Shown here: piece after piece, positions 1 through 7,940 of the stretch | How positions within the stretch are numbered: the first letter of the stretch is position 1 | Layout: the number at the start of each line of letters is the position of its first letter | Assembly: GCF_017652985.1 (NCBI RefSeq) | Contig: NZ_JAGGDJ010000005.1 | Coordinates: 186,001 to 250,000 of the forward strand | Direction: 5' to 3' | DNA from: Paenibacillus artemisiicola | GTDB taxonomy: Bacteria > Bacillota > Bacilli > Paenibacillales > Paenibacillaceae | Length of the DNA stretch: 64,000 bases | Notes under the pieces: generated by a model | Seen by the model: only the letters and a program-made list of their open reading frames with translations | What the model was told of the DNA's origin: nothing | The model's database searches: none | Program-made: the position numbers and the translations under genes

Positions 1-38
1 CGAACGCGCCGATCTAATCAGATGATCGACTACAATCG

Positions 39-88
39 GCAAGCAAGCAGCTTCGAAGGCCGAACGGCCGCCGGAGCTGCTTGTTTGC
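39..88 (+). terminator. Hairpin, probable terminator of an upstream gene
   Basis: Bases 39-52 pair with 75-88 in an almost perfect 14-bp inverted repeat around a GC-rich loop. The T run after the stem is short and interrupted, so termination is plausible but not certain. Confidence 0.45.
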
Positions 89-246
89 GTTCGGCGGCAT
101 GCATGCCGCCATTCAGCGCCTTTGCAGCCTGCGCCCAGCCAGCTTTCAGCGGGCGCTCAGCCTTGCTTCACGCGCGGAAGGTAAGCCGATGAAGCGGATG
201 AAGCGATTTTTCGGCGAGATTCCCATAATCCGCCTGCCGCTCATAG

Positions 247-275
247 TTTCAAATCATTATTGAAACAGTATAAAT
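247..275 (+). promoter_or_regulatory. Candidate promoter with small inverted repeat
   Basis: TATAAAT at 269-275 is a good -10 element, with GTTTCA at 246-251 as a weak -35 at 17 bp. TTTCAA (247-252) and TTGAAA (260-265) form an inverted repeat between the elements that could bind a regulator. It faces the acyltransferase gene. Confidence 0.35.
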
Positions 276-308
276 AGGTAGTCCGGAAAATCGCGCTGCG
301 AAACGGAG

Positions 309-1553
309 GTGGCTGACCTGCGAACGACAACAAGAACGATTCCCGCTGCGGAGGCGGTCCGCAAAGAGCGGCTGCCGGAGCTGGAAATGCTGCGCGGCCT
401 CGCGATCCTCGGCGTACTGACGGTGCATGCCACGTCTTCGGCGGTGGTCGAGGTGCAAAATTCCTGGGTCCGGGAGGCGTACGTCGCGCTTAACGCGTTT
501 TCGCTGTTTTGCGTGCCGGCGTTTATCTTTTTGACGGGATTCGTGCTCTTTTACAATTATTTCGACCGGCCGATGACGCGGTCCGGGCTCGGGGCATTTT
601 ACGGGAAGCGGCTGAAACAGCTCGTCGTGCCGTACATCTCGGTCTCGCTCGGCTACGAGCTGGCCGTATCGGCGCTGAAGCACCGGTCCTGGGAGCCGGC
701 CGACATCCTGGGCCGGTTCGGAAAGCATTTGCTGAACGGCGGCGCCTACCCGCACTTGTATTACGTGATCATTACGATTCAGCTGTACGTGCTGTTTCCG
801 CTCCTGCTGCTGCTGTTCCGGAAGCTGCGCCTGCCGGCCGCGTGGGCCGTGCCGCTCGGCTTCGGCGCGCAGTGGGCGTTCTATCTGCTGCACCTGAACG
901 TCTGGCACCTCGAGGCGAAAGGCAGCTGGTCATTCACGTACTTCGCGGCCTTCCTGCTCGGCGCCTACGGGGGCATGCGGCCGGACGCGCTCAAGTCATG
1001 GCTCGGCGTCGGCGATCAAGGCCGCGGCCGCGGCGGAAAGCTGCGGTTCGGGCTGATCGCGGCGCTGTGGCTCGCCGTGTCCGCCGGCTTCCTCCGGATG
1101 CATGTCGCGTACCGGTCCGGCGGAACGGTGCCGGAGGGCTACTGGTTCGAGATCGGCTACAACCTGTTCACGCTGCTGACGACGCTCGTGCTGCTCGGAG
1201 CTTGCTTCCGGATCGTTAAAGGACGAATGGCGGGGAAACCGTCCGCCGTCCTCGCGGATCTCGGCGCGTTGTCGTTCGGCGTCTATCTCGTTCATCCGTT
1301 CTTCCTGCTGCTGTATCACCGGCATCCCCCGGCGAGCGCCACGCCGCTGGTCTATCATCTCTGGACGGCCGGAGGATTCGTCTTCGCGCTGGGCGCGTCG
1401 CTCCTCGTCCTGCTGCCGGCCCACCGCTATATCCGCGGCGCCTGGCTCGTCCTCGGCCCGGCGCCGCCCAAATTCGGCCCGAAGCCGAATGCCGAAGCCG
1501 CGCAGGAAGGGACTGCAGCTCCCGAAGTGAGGCTGAAGGAAGCGACGGAATAG
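309..1553 (+). CDS. Acyltransferase 3 family membrane protein
   Basis: Predicted polytopic membrane acyltransferase of the acyltransferase 3 (OafA/NodX/WecH-like) family, which transfers acyl groups to surface sugars or other extracytoplasmic acceptors. The protein is 414 residues, a normal family length. After a short polar leader comes the family signature RGLAILG (residues 29-35) and H40, the conserved catalytic His, followed by about ten hydrophobic segments and an Ala/Pro-rich hydrophilic C-terminus. The start is uncertain: GTG 309 overlaps its own GGAGG, CTG 318 would be ideally spaced but is rare, and ATG 387 would cut the conserved motif close. It ends at a strong terminator, so it is monocistronic or the last gene of a unit. 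The acceptor substrate cannot be told from sequence. Confidence 0.85.
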   Translation: MADLRTTTRTIPAAEAVRKERLPELEMLRGLAILGVLTVHATSSAVVEVQNSWVREAYVALNAFSLFCVPAFIFLTGFVLFYNYFDRPMTRSGLGAFYGKRLKQLVVPYISVSLGYELAVSALKHRSWEPADILGRFGKHLLNGGAYPHLYYVIITIQLYVLFPLLLLLFRKLRLPAAWAVPLGFGAQWAFYLLHLNVWHLEAKGSWSFTYFAAFLLGAYGGMRPDALKSWLGVGDQGRGRGGKLRFGLIAALWLAVSAGFLRMHVAYRSGGTVPEGYWFEIGYNLFTLLTTLVLLGACFRIVKGRMAGKPSAVLADLGALSFGVYLVHPFFLLLYHRHPPASATPLVYHLWTAGGFVFALGASLLVLLPAHRYIRGAWLVLGPAPPKFGPKPNAEAAQEGTAAPEVRLKEATE

Positions 1554-1568
1554 CGGACTTTAATACGA

Positions 1569-1607
1569 AAAAGAAGCAGTCGCGAAATGCTCGCGACTGC
1601 TTCTTTT
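1569..1607 (+). terminator. Rho-independent terminator
   Basis: A perfect 17-bp inverted repeat (1569-1585 with 1591-1607) encloses a 5-nt loop and ends in a T-rich arm. It lies 15 bp after the acyltransferase stop. Confidence 0.9.
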
Positions 1608-1660
1608 CATGCTTTCGCTTTGTTGGCGAGACTACCATACGGCGAGCCCCAAAAACCCTA

Positions 1661-1728
1661 GCGTAGGTTTTGCGAATGGGAACGACTTTGGTGGAACACC
1701 ACGGGAGTGCCCATCGCAAAACCGGAGC
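1661..1728. repeat. Copy 1 of a ~68-bp hairpin-forming direct repeat
   Basis: This copy and the one at 1754-1822 share most of their bases. The outer arms pair (GGTTTTGCG near 1665 with CGCAAAACC near 1715), an inner GGTGG/CCACC hairpin sits in the middle, and both share an ACGGGAG tail. It lies between a terminator and the 3' end of a gene on the other strand, so it looks like a dispersed intergenic repeat, not a leader. Confidence 0.6.
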
Positions 1729-1753
1729 CGCGCTCGTCTGCAGACCTGCGCAT

Positions 1754-1822
1754 GCGCAGGTTTTGAGGTCGGGAGCGACTTTGGTGCGAAGCACCACGGG
1801 AGCGCCCAACCCAAAACCGGAG
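1754..1822. repeat. Copy 2 of the ~68-bp hairpin-forming repeat
   Basis: Imperfect copy of 1661-1728. Its central hairpin has a different, longer stem (GGTGC/GCACC). Just before it is an 18-bp perfect palindrome at 1744-1761. It ends two bases before the stop codon of the aminotransferase on the minus strand and would be that mRNA's 3' end. Confidence 0.6.
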
Positions 1823-1823
1823 C

Positions 1824-3137
1824 TTATTGGCTCGCCACCGCTACCTCTTGCACGGCCTTATGAATCGTATCGAACAGCTCTTCGAGATGCTCTTCCTCGA
1901 TGCACGAGAACGCCACGCGCAGGTCGGTTTCGCCGAGCGCGATCGTGCCGATGCCGTACGCGTCGAGCAAGCGCGTGCGCACCGCTTCCGCGTCGGTGTC
2001 CTTCAGCTTCAGGCACATGAAGTAGCCGGAGTTGAACGGGTAGTACGTCCAAACGTCGCCGTAGCGGCCGCCGTCGAGCAGCGCTTTTACTTTATTGGCG
2101 CGGCCCTTCATGATCGCGTACTTCTCTTCCTTCTGCGTCTCGAATTCCGGCGACTGCAGCGCCTTCAGCACGAACGTCTGCGACGGGTGCGGCCCGCTCG
2201 AGATCGTCGCGCGGATGATGCCGAGCGTCTTCTGCTCCAGCGCGCTCAGAATCGCTTCGGATTCCGTCGCGTACGTGATGAAGCCGACGCGGAAGCCCCA
2301 GACGTACTCTTCCTTCGTCGCGCCGTCGACCTTGATCGGCAGGATGCGCGGGTGCAGGCCCGCCAGCTGGCCGAACAGCGATTCGTGCATCGAGCCCTCG
2401 AAGAAGAGGCCGAAGTAGGCATCGTCGGTGACGACCACGACGTTGATGCCGGCTTCCGCCGCGTCCCGCAGCGCCGCCATGATCGCCTTGCCCTCTTCCG
2501 CGCCCGGCGTGTAGCCCGTCGGATTGTTCGGGAAGTTCAGCACGACGATCGCCTTGCCCTTGCTCTTCTGCGCCAGCAGCGCTTCGCGAAGGCCGTCGCT
2601 ATTGAAACGGTTCTCGCCGTTGTACAGCGGATATTCCACGATGTCCGCCCCGCGGCGCACGCCGAAGGTCAGCTCGTAATTTTCCCAGTTCTTGTTCGGA
2701 ATGATGACGGGGTCCCCTGCGTCCGCGAACAGGTCCGCAACGATGCTGAGGCCGTGGGTCAAGGCGTTGGTCGCGATGGGATTGCCGTACGTCTTGTTCG
2801 CGAGCGACGGGTTTTCCTTCAGCATTTTCGTCCGCCATGCCGCGCGCAGCTCGGGCTTCCCGGCCGGAGGCGCGTATTCGTACAGATCCTTCGGATTGTA
2901 CGCGGACAAGGTGTCTTGAATGACCTTCAGGTGCATCGGCTGACCGTTCTCGATCGCGATGCCGATCGTTGCGTTGAATTTCTTCGCCTTCGCTTTTGCT
3001 TCCGCGGATTGGCTCAAGATGCCTTCTTTCGGAAAATAAATCGCTTTGCCGAGTGCGGACAACATGGAGAAAACGTGACCGTTCTCGCGCTCAATCGTCG
3101 CGTTCAATTGCTGGGCAAGTGGGTTCATGGACTTCAT
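1824..3137 (-). CDS. PLP-dependent class I/II aminotransferase
   Basis: Predicted cytoplasmic amino-acid aminotransferase (aspartate/aromatic type) of fold type I, 437 residues. Visible landmarks are NFPNNPTG (201-208, substrate-carboxylate and PLP-contacting Asn), TDDAYFG (237-243, PLP-binding Asp and Tyr), the Schiff-base Lys K275 in DGATKEEY, and the Arg in GFRVG (281-285). The ATG at 3137 is preceded at short spacing by GGAAGG; a second ATG three codons in is possible. A good -10 (TATAAT on the minus strand, 3193-3198) lies upstream without a clear -35. The sequence belongs to a branch common in Paenibacillaceae; its amino-acid preference cannot be read from motifs. Monocistronic and divergent from the AraC-type gene. 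Confidence 0.9.
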   Translation of the reverse strand: MKSMNPLAQQLNATIERENGHVFSMLSALGKAIYFPKEGILSQSAEAKAKAKKFNATIGIAIENGQPMHLKVIQDTLSAYNPKDLYEYAPPAGKPELRAAWRTKMLKENPSLANKTYGNPIATNALTHGLSIVADLFADAGDPVIIPNKNWENYELTFGVRRGADIVEYPLYNGENRFNSDGLREALLAQKSKGKAIVVLNFPNNPTGYTPGAEEGKAIMAALRDAAEAGINVVVVTDDAYFGLFFEGSMHESLFGQLAGLHPRILPIKVDGATKEEYVWGFRVGFITYATESEAILSALEQKTLGIIRATISSGPHPSQTFVLKALQSPEFETQKEEKYAIMKGRANKVKALLDGGRYGDVWTYYPFNSGYFMCLKLKDTDAEAVRTRLLDAYGIGTIALGETDLRVAFSCIEEEHLEELFDTIHKAVQEVAVASQ

Positions 3138-3282
3138 TCATCCTTCCGGGAGGTCTCGTAACGGATTTCCGGGCGGAAACCGTTTAGTCGCTATTATACC
3201 ACTCTTCGCGACGGATAGGCCACGCTCGCCGCGGAAATTCGGAACATTATTTGAAAATGACAAGACCGGCTTTCGGGACGAG

Positions 3283-3312
3283 TTGGCAAAGGATTCGGCG
3301 GTATTGTATGAT
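3283..3312 (+). promoter_or_regulatory. Sigma-A-type promoter for the AraC-family gene
   Basis: TTGGCA (3283-3288) and TATGAT (3307-3312) are separated by 18 bp. The predicted transcript would start about 30 bases before the ATG at 3350. Confidence 0.6.
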
Positions 3313-3349
3313 GTCTTCGACATTGTTTTCGAGGGGAGGACGTCTGCGG

Positions 3350-4135
3350 ATGCTTCACGTGTCGCCGACTGCGTTGCAATTAAAGCCCGCCTTCGCCAAA
3401 ATCGTCTGCGAGCCGGGGTGGAAGTGGCAGAAGCGCGAGAAGCCGCTCGCCAATTACGACCTGTTCTACGTCTGGAGCGGCAGCGGGGAAGTGCTGCTGA
3501 ACGGCGTGCCGGTGCCCGTGGGCAAGGGAAGCTGCTTCCTGTTCCGGCCGGGCGACTTCACGAGCGCGACGCACAATCCCCAGCGGCCCTTGGTGCTGAC
3601 GTACATTCATTTCGACGTCAAAGAGCCGGTGGACCTGATCCCGCAGCCGTACCGGGTGCTTCAGGAAACCGTGGACTTCGAATACCTGCTCTCCCGCTAC
3701 GTCCGGTTGTTCCTCGTGAAGACGTACGCCGCCGAGGAAGAGGCGCAGCTGATCCTGAAGCAGTTGATCATCCACCTGCTCCGCGAGGACCGGGAAGGGC
3801 CGGTGGAGCGCAAGGCGAGCAACCAGCTGACGGAAGCGATCCACGAGATCGCCAACTTCATTCGCCAAAATCCCGGGGTCGCGCACCGCGTCGAGGACTT
3901 GGCCGCGCGGGCGCAGCTGTCGCCGCGGTACTTCTCCATCAAGTTCAAGGAAATGATCGGCTCCTCGGTGCAAACGTACATGATCAAGACGCGGATCGAA
4001 CGGGCGCAGCATCTGCTCATGCACGCCGGGATGAACGTGACGGAGGTCGCGGACGCGCTCGGGTACCGGGATATTTTCTTCTTCAGCCGGCAGTTCAAGC
4101 AGTACACGGGCAAAAGCCCGTCGGAAATCCGGTAG
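3350..4135 (+). CDS. AraC-family transcriptional regulator
   Basis: Predicted ligand-responsive DNA-binding regulator, 261 residues. The N-terminal half looks like a cupin-type sensing domain (YDLFYVWSGSGEVLLNG, then PVPVGKGSCFLFRPGD). The C-terminal ~95 residues contain two helix-turn-helix units: one from VEDLAARAQLSPRYF, the other ending in the typical NVTEVADALGY ... FFFSRQFKQYTGKSP signature. The reading frame stays open upstream to 3251, but ATG 3350 has a good GGGAGG 10-12 bases upstream and fits the predicted promoter, so I chose it. Members of this layout often control sugar-use genes, but no sugar operon is adjacent, so the target is unknown. Confidence 0.88.
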   Translation: MLHVSPTALQLKPAFAKIVCEPGWKWQKREKPLANYDLFYVWSGSGEVLLNGVPVPVGKGSCFLFRPGDFTSATHNPQRPLVLTYIHFDVKEPVDLIPQPYRVLQETVDFEYLLSRYVRLFLVKTYAAEEEAQLILKQLIIHLLREDREGPVERKASNQLTEAIHEIANFIRQNPGVAHRVEDLAARAQLSPRYFSIKFKEMIGSSVQTYMIKTRIERAQHLLMHAGMNVTEVADALGYRDIFFFSRQFKQYTGKSPSEIR

Positions 4136-4167
4136 GCGGTGCCTACCCGATTGGCCGGCGGGCTTTT
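4112..4167. terminator. Bidirectional terminator between convergent genes
   Basis: Arms 4112-4124 and 4155-4167 pair (A4 on one side, T4 on the other, one G-U pair), and an inner 7-bp stem pairs 4131-4137 with 4141-4147. The left arm lies inside the last codons of the AraC gene. It can serve the AraC gene and the convergent PNPOx-like gene. Confidence 0.75.
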
Positions 4168-4231
4168 CTGCTGCGTGGCGCGTGGCGGGGCTGCGCCGCA
4201 ACCGTCGCGGCCATTGGGAACGGGAAGCGGC

Positions 4232-4867
4232 TCAATCGCCGAGCGTGCCTTTCGCGTGCGGGCAATACCGTTCCATCAGGGCGGCCGTCTCCGCGTCGAG
4301 GGGCAGTCCGCGCGCCGTCAGCCGATCCGTCACGGCTTCGCGGACCGGCTCCTTCAGGTTCTGCCCGAACTTGAACTTGCCGGTGACCCGATCGGGGTCG
4401 ATGCGCACGACCGCCACGCCCTTCAGGCGGGGGACGTAATCGGGATCCGACGCGTCGATCGTCTTGTAGCCGCCTTCGGGCTGAATCTTCCGCATGAACG
4501 CTTCCAGCGCGGCCGCTTTCTCCGCGGGGTCCTGCACGACGGCGGCTCGTCCGTCGATCCGCACTGATTTGAAATACGCCGTCGCCGGGCACGCCATCAG
4601 CGGATCGGTGAAGTAGGACGGGATGATCGCGTATTCCTTCGCGACCATGAACGTCACGCGCGGGTCCGCCTGCAGCCGCGCCATTTTCTCTCCGATCCGG
4701 CTGCCGTGAAAGTACAGCTTGCCGCCGTCGTACACGAAGTTCAGCGGCGTCATGGACGGCGCGCCGTCCGGCCCCGCCGTGCCGAGAAAGCCGAAGCTCA
4801 TCTCCGCGAGGAAGCGCTCGATTTCCTCCCGCTCGTCGTCTTTGATTTCGAATTCCGTTCTGCGCAT
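4232..4867 (-). CDS. Pyridoxamine 5'-phosphate oxidase-like flavin-binding protein
   Basis: Predicted cytoplasmic split-barrel FMN-binding protein of the PNPOx/NimA-like group, 211 residues. The N-terminal half shows the split-barrel pattern: FLAEMSFGFLGTAGPDGAPSM, then PLNFVYDGGKLYFHGS and RIGEKMARLQADPRVTFMV, which in this group contact the flavin phosphate. The frame is open upstream to 5002, but ATG 4867 has GGAGG nearby and starts the conserved part. It is divergent from a MocR-type regulator, with one short shared intergenic region. MocR regulators of the PdxR type control vitamin B6 genes, so a link to B6 or related cofactor metabolism is likely, but oxidase activity itself is inferred. 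Confidence 0.8.
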   Translation of the reverse strand: MRRTEFEIKDDEREEIERFLAEMSFGFLGTAGPDGAPSMTPLNFVYDGGKLYFHGSRIGEKMARLQADPRVTFMVAKEYAIIPSYFTDPLMACPATAYFKSVRIDGRAAVVQDPAEKAAALEAFMRKIQPEGGYKTIDASDPDYVPRLKGVAVVRIDPDRVTGKFKFGQNLKEPVREAVTDRLTARGLPLDAETAALMERYCPHAKGTLGD

Positions 4868-4916
4868 GGGGCAGGCCTCCGTTTTCCGTAAGATAGCTCT
4901 TAGCATACCGCGCGCA

Positions 4917-4957
4917 TTGACAATCAAAAAGATCCAATTATGATTAGTTTTATTGGA
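4917..4957 (+). promoter_or_regulatory. MocR gene promoter with overlapping operator-like inverted repeat
   Basis: TTGACA (4917-4922) and TATGAT (4939-4944) at 16 bp form a near-consensus sigma-A promoter toward the MocR gene. TCCAAT (4933-4938) and ATTGGA (4952-4957) form an inverted repeat that brackets the -10, so a bound dimer would block it. This suggests autoregulation and perhaps control of the divergent gene. Confidence 0.65.
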
Positions 4958-5000
4958 CCGATTTAGAAGCCGTGAGCGGAATGGAGGCGGGCAGGACGGC

Positions 5001-6494
5001 ATGAATCAGGATTTTCGCATTCCGTACGACCGGCATTACGAGGAGCTGGGGCGCAAGACGGAGGCGCTGTTCCAGGCGCTGCGGGAAAGCATCGTGAACG
5101 GCACGCTGCCCGGCGGGACGCGTCTGCCTTCGAGCCGCAAGCTCGCGGAGCTGTACGGCTTGTCGCGCGGGTCGGCGAACGCGGCCTACGAGATGCTGGT
5201 CGCGGAAGGCTTCGCGCGGACGGAGACGGGCAGCGGCACCTTCGTGGAGCCGCTTGCTTCCGCGCCCAGGGCCCCACGGCAAAAGGGCGCGGACGCGGCG
5301 ATCGCGCTGTCGGCCTGGGGCGAGCGGCTCGTCGCCTCGCGGGACCGGTTCGGGTTCGTGGAGCGGCATCCCTTGCCGCCGCTTGGCGACGGCGCGGGGC
5401 CGATCAGCTTCCGGCTGCGGGAGACGGACGCGGAGCTGTTCCCGGCGGAGGCGTGGAAGTCCGCCCTGCATGCCGAGATTCGCGAGATGACGGCGGCGTT
5501 CCCGCGCATCGCGGCCCCGGCCGAAGGCTATCTGCCGCTGCGCGAGGCGATCGCGCACGAGCTGCGGCGGGAACGCGGCATTCGCTGCGGCGCCGAGAAC
5601 GTGTGCATTACCAACGGCTCCATGCAGGCGATCGCGCTGCTGTCGATGCTGCTCGTGCGGCAGGGCCTGCCGGTCGTGGTGGAGAATCCGGGCTACGCCG
5701 GCTTCCGCCGCGCCGTGACGGCGCAGGGCGGCGCGCTACTCGCGGCCGGCGTCGACGACGACGGCATCGTGCCGGAGGACTGGGACGCGGGGCTGCTGCT
5801 CGTCACGCCGACCCGGCAGTTTCCGACCGGGGCGGTGCTGTCCGCGAAGCGCCGGGCGGCGCTGCTCGCCTGGGCGTCGCGGCGCGGCGCGGTGATCGTC
5901 GAGGACGATTACGACAGCGAGCTGCGCTGGGGCGGCCGGCCGGTCGAGCCGCTGAAGGCGCTCGACCGGGAGGAGCGGGTCGTGTACATCGGCACGTTCT
6001 CGAAGACGATGTTCGTCGATCTGCGCATCGGCTACGTCGTGCTGCCGGATGCGCTGGCAGAGCCGTTTCGGCTCGCGAAGGCGCTGCTGGAGCCGCATCC
6101 GTCCGCGCTCGTCGAGCAGCGCGCGCTGGCGCATTTTATCGGCAGCGGGGCGTACGCGAAGCATGTGCGGCGGATGAAACGGACGGTCGGGCGCCGGCTG
6201 CTGGCGTTCCGGGAAGCGGTGGAAGCGCGGCTCGCGCCGTGGTTCCGGTTCGTGCCGGCGGACGCGGGACTCCACATGTACGCGGAGTGGCGGGGCAATC
6301 CGGCGGATTATGCGCGGCTGCGGGCGATCTGCGCGGAGAGAGGCGTCGACTGGTCGTTCGGCGACAGGCTGTGGGAAGGGGACGGCGAGCGCCCCTGCAC
6401 GGCGCTGTTCGGCTTCGCGCATTTGAAGGAGGCGGCCATCGCCGCGGGCGGAGCGGCGATCGAGGCGGCGTGCCGGGAGCTCGGCGGCGAATGA
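5001..6494 (+). CDS. MocR/GntR-family regulator with aminotransferase-like domain (PdxR-like)
   Basis: Predicted PLP-sensing transcription factor, 497 residues. Residues ~12-85 are a GntR-type winged helix (RLPSSRKLAELYGLSRGSA ... AYEMLVAEGF). From ~125 on it has a fold-type I aminotransferase-like domain with VEDDYDSE (~300-307), and the PLP Lys at about K335 in GTFSKTM. ATG 5001 has GGAGG upstream. A TTG at 4953 would lie almost at the predicted transcription start and is rejected. PdxR activates PLP synthesis genes in several Gram-positives; here the divergent partner is a PNPOx-like gene, not pdxST, so the regulated pathway is inferred. A perfect 21-bp hairpin begins at its stop codon. 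Confidence 0.88.
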   Translation: MNQDFRIPYDRHYEELGRKTEALFQALRESIVNGTLPGGTRLPSSRKLAELYGLSRGSANAAYEMLVAEGFARTETGSGTFVEPLASAPRAPRQKGADAAIALSAWGERLVASRDRFGFVERHPLPPLGDGAGPISFRLRETDAELFPAEAWKSALHAEIREMTAAFPRIAAPAEGYLPLREAIAHELRRERGIRCGAENVCITNGSMQAIALLSMLLVRQGLPVVVENPGYAGFRRAVTAQGGALLAAGVDDDGIVPEDWDAGLLLVTPTRQFPTGAVLSAKRRAALLAWASRRGAVIVEDDYDSELRWGGRPVEPLKALDREERVVYIGTFSKTMFVDLRIGYVVLPDALAEPFRLAKALLEPHPSALVEQRALAHFIGSGAYAKHVRRMKRTVGRRLLAFREAVEARLAPWFRFVPADAGLHMYAEWRGNPADYARLRAICAERGVDWSFGDRLWEGDGERPCTALFGFAHLKEAAIAAGGAAIEAACRELGGE

Positions 6495-6540
6495 ACGCAA
6501 AGAAGCGGCAAGCCTCGGGGCTTGCCGCTTCTTTGCGTTC
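6493..6540 (+). terminator. Long perfect hairpin at the MocR gene end
   Basis: A 21-bp perfect inverted repeat (6493-6513 with 6520-6540) starts inside the stop codon. There is no T run after it on the plus strand, so it may act as a weak terminator or as a 3' stabiliser. Confidence 0.6.
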
Positions 6541-6606
6541 ATCGTTCTGACTGCGATAGAGGAGATAGTCGGATGAGCGTCCCCGCGAAGGCTGGTGCGC
6601 GCCCGT

Positions 6607-7395
6607 TCAGCCTTCGACCAGCGTGCCGAGCTTCTCGCCCATGCGGACCTTCAAGCCGACGACGAGATCGCTCCGCGGGACGAAGCTGTCGTCTTCCGTG
6701 AGCAGCACGACGGTGGAGCCGAATTCGAAATAGGCGAGATCGTCGCCCTTCTGCATTTTATCGCGCAGGGGCAGGACGTATTTGATGCTGCTCACGTTCA
6801 GGGCCCCGACCTTGACGATGGCCGTTTCGGCGCCGGCGTGGCGCATGTAGGTAATGAGCCGTTCGTTGCGGCTCAGCACCCGCCGCATGTGGCGCAGGCC
6901 GAACTCGTTGACGGGATAGACTTTGCCGGGCACGTGCTCGCGTTCGACGACGGTGCCCGTGACGGGCGTATGTATGCGATGGTAATCGGTCGGGCTTAAG
7001 TAGAGCACGATGAAGTAGCCGTTCTTGTAATTCTCGGTGCGCGGCGAACGGTTGAGGAGCTCCTCGATCGTGTAATCCTGGCCTTTGACGTTCAAGATCG
7101 TCCCTTGGCGAATGGGGCCGCAGCCGGTGATCAGCGCGTCGACGGGACTGACGACCGCGTCGGAGTCGGCGTCGACCGGACGGGAGCCGGGCTTCAGGCG
7201 CCTCGTGAAAAATTCGTTGAGCGTGCTATATTCGTGCAGCTGCTTCTCCGCCTCCTGCACGGCGATGCCGTACATGCGGGCGAATCTCGGTATAAAGGGC
7301 CGGCTGGCGGGCGATTGTGCGAAGCGGCCGGTTATGCGCGATATCCATTTGCGCGAGCTAAGCTCGGTCATGGATCGGAGCAGCCATTTGCTCAT
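6607..7395 (-). CDS. psd: Phosphatidylserine decarboxylase proenzyme
   Basis: Membrane-associated enzyme that decarboxylates phosphatidylserine to phosphatidylethanolamine, the last step of PE synthesis. The 262-residue protein has the usual size for the bacillar form. The self-cleavage motif is FGST at residues ~225-228; cleavage before S227 gives the beta chain and a pyruvoyl-bearing alpha chain. Conserved blocks DYHRIHTPVTGTV (His of the active site) and LNEFFTRRLKPGSRP (N-terminal half) are clear. The ATG at 7395 is the first start in frame. The usual pssA neighbour is not in the window. Confidence 0.95.
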   Translation of the reverse strand: MSKWLLRSMTELSSRKWISRITGRFAQSPASRPFIPRFARMYGIAVQEAEKQLHEYSTLNEFFTRRLKPGSRPVDADSDAVVSPVDALITGCGPIRQGTILNVKGQDYTIEELLNRSPRTENYKNGYFIVLYLSPTDYHRIHTPVTGTVVEREHVPGKVYPVNEFGLRHMRRVLSRNERLITYMRHAGAETAIVKVGALNVSSIKYVLPLRDKMQKGDDLAYFEFGSTVVLLTEDDSFVPRSDLVVGLKVRMGEKLGTLVEG

Positions 7396-7546
7396 GCCGG
7401 TAGTTCACGTCCTCTCTCGGATAAAGGGCAGTTTCTGGTTGGTCTGCGACTAGTGTGACATATCGCGGGGTAATTATCAATAGAATCCATGCCCGCGGGT
7501 TTAAGGGCGGCGGCGTCTGCGAAAGCTGGAGATGAGGTGATGGAAC

Positions 7547-7840
7547 ATGACGTTATGGGTGCTATTGGGTACGGCTGCCGGAGGCGCGCTGCTTGCGTGG
7601 CTTCGGCTGAAATCCCGCGGGGCGCGGCGGCTGCTGGACGTGGCGGCGGTGCTCGCGTATTTGGCGTTCTTCGCGGAGGCGGCGCATGCCGTCATGCGGA
7701 CGCTGCTTGACGATACGGTGTTCATGACGCAGGTGCACGAGGTGCTGCTGAGCCCGCTCTTCATGGCCGGCGGCGGGTATTTGGGGGTCTACGCGCTGAG
7801 TTTGCTGGCGGCCCGGGCTTGGACGGGGACGGATAGTTAG
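7547..7840 (+). CDS. Small membrane protein of unknown function
   Basis: A 97-residue protein with three likely membrane segments (residues ~2-18, ~29-50 and ~68-90) separated by a basic loop (RLKSRGARR) and an acidic loop (LDDTVFMTQVHE). A purine-rich GGAGATGAGG-like site lies just upstream of ATG 7547. I do not recognise the family. It stands between psd (divergent) and the family-4 glycosyltransferase, 100 bp before the latter, and could be co-transcribed with it. Confidence 0.65.
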   Translation: MTLWVLLGTAAGGALLAWLRLKSRGARRLLDVAAVLAYLAFFAEAAHAVMRTLLDDTVFMTQVHEVLLSPLFMAGGGYLGVYALSLLAARAWTGTDS

Positions 7841-7940
7841 GCTGGCGGAAACCGGCGAAGACAGGCAGATGGCGGTTGCCGGCTTGCCTCCCTTGCGTAT
7901 GCTGTAACAGCACATTACAGGAGAGGCGGTCAGTCGCGCC

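Larger units (their letters stand above)
1..308. other. Intergenic region before the acyltransferase gene
   Basis: I see no convincing gene in these 308 bases. The stretch holds a strong hairpin at 39-88 and a candidate promoter at 247-275. A 60-codon open frame at 81-263 runs through the hairpin arm and has no ribosome binding site or recognisable sequence, so it is not called. Confidence 0.5.

Noticed and set aside
1661..1822. Superficial resemblance of the ACGGGAG(C/T)GCCC tail to the THF-II riboswitch
   Set aside because: The matching 5' strand of that riboswitch is absent, THF-II is known from other bacteria, and no folate gene follows on the plus strand.
3127..4374. Long plus-strand frame overlapping the AraC gene
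   Set aside because: Shadow of the AraC-family gene in another frame; Arg/Ala-rich with no family likeness.
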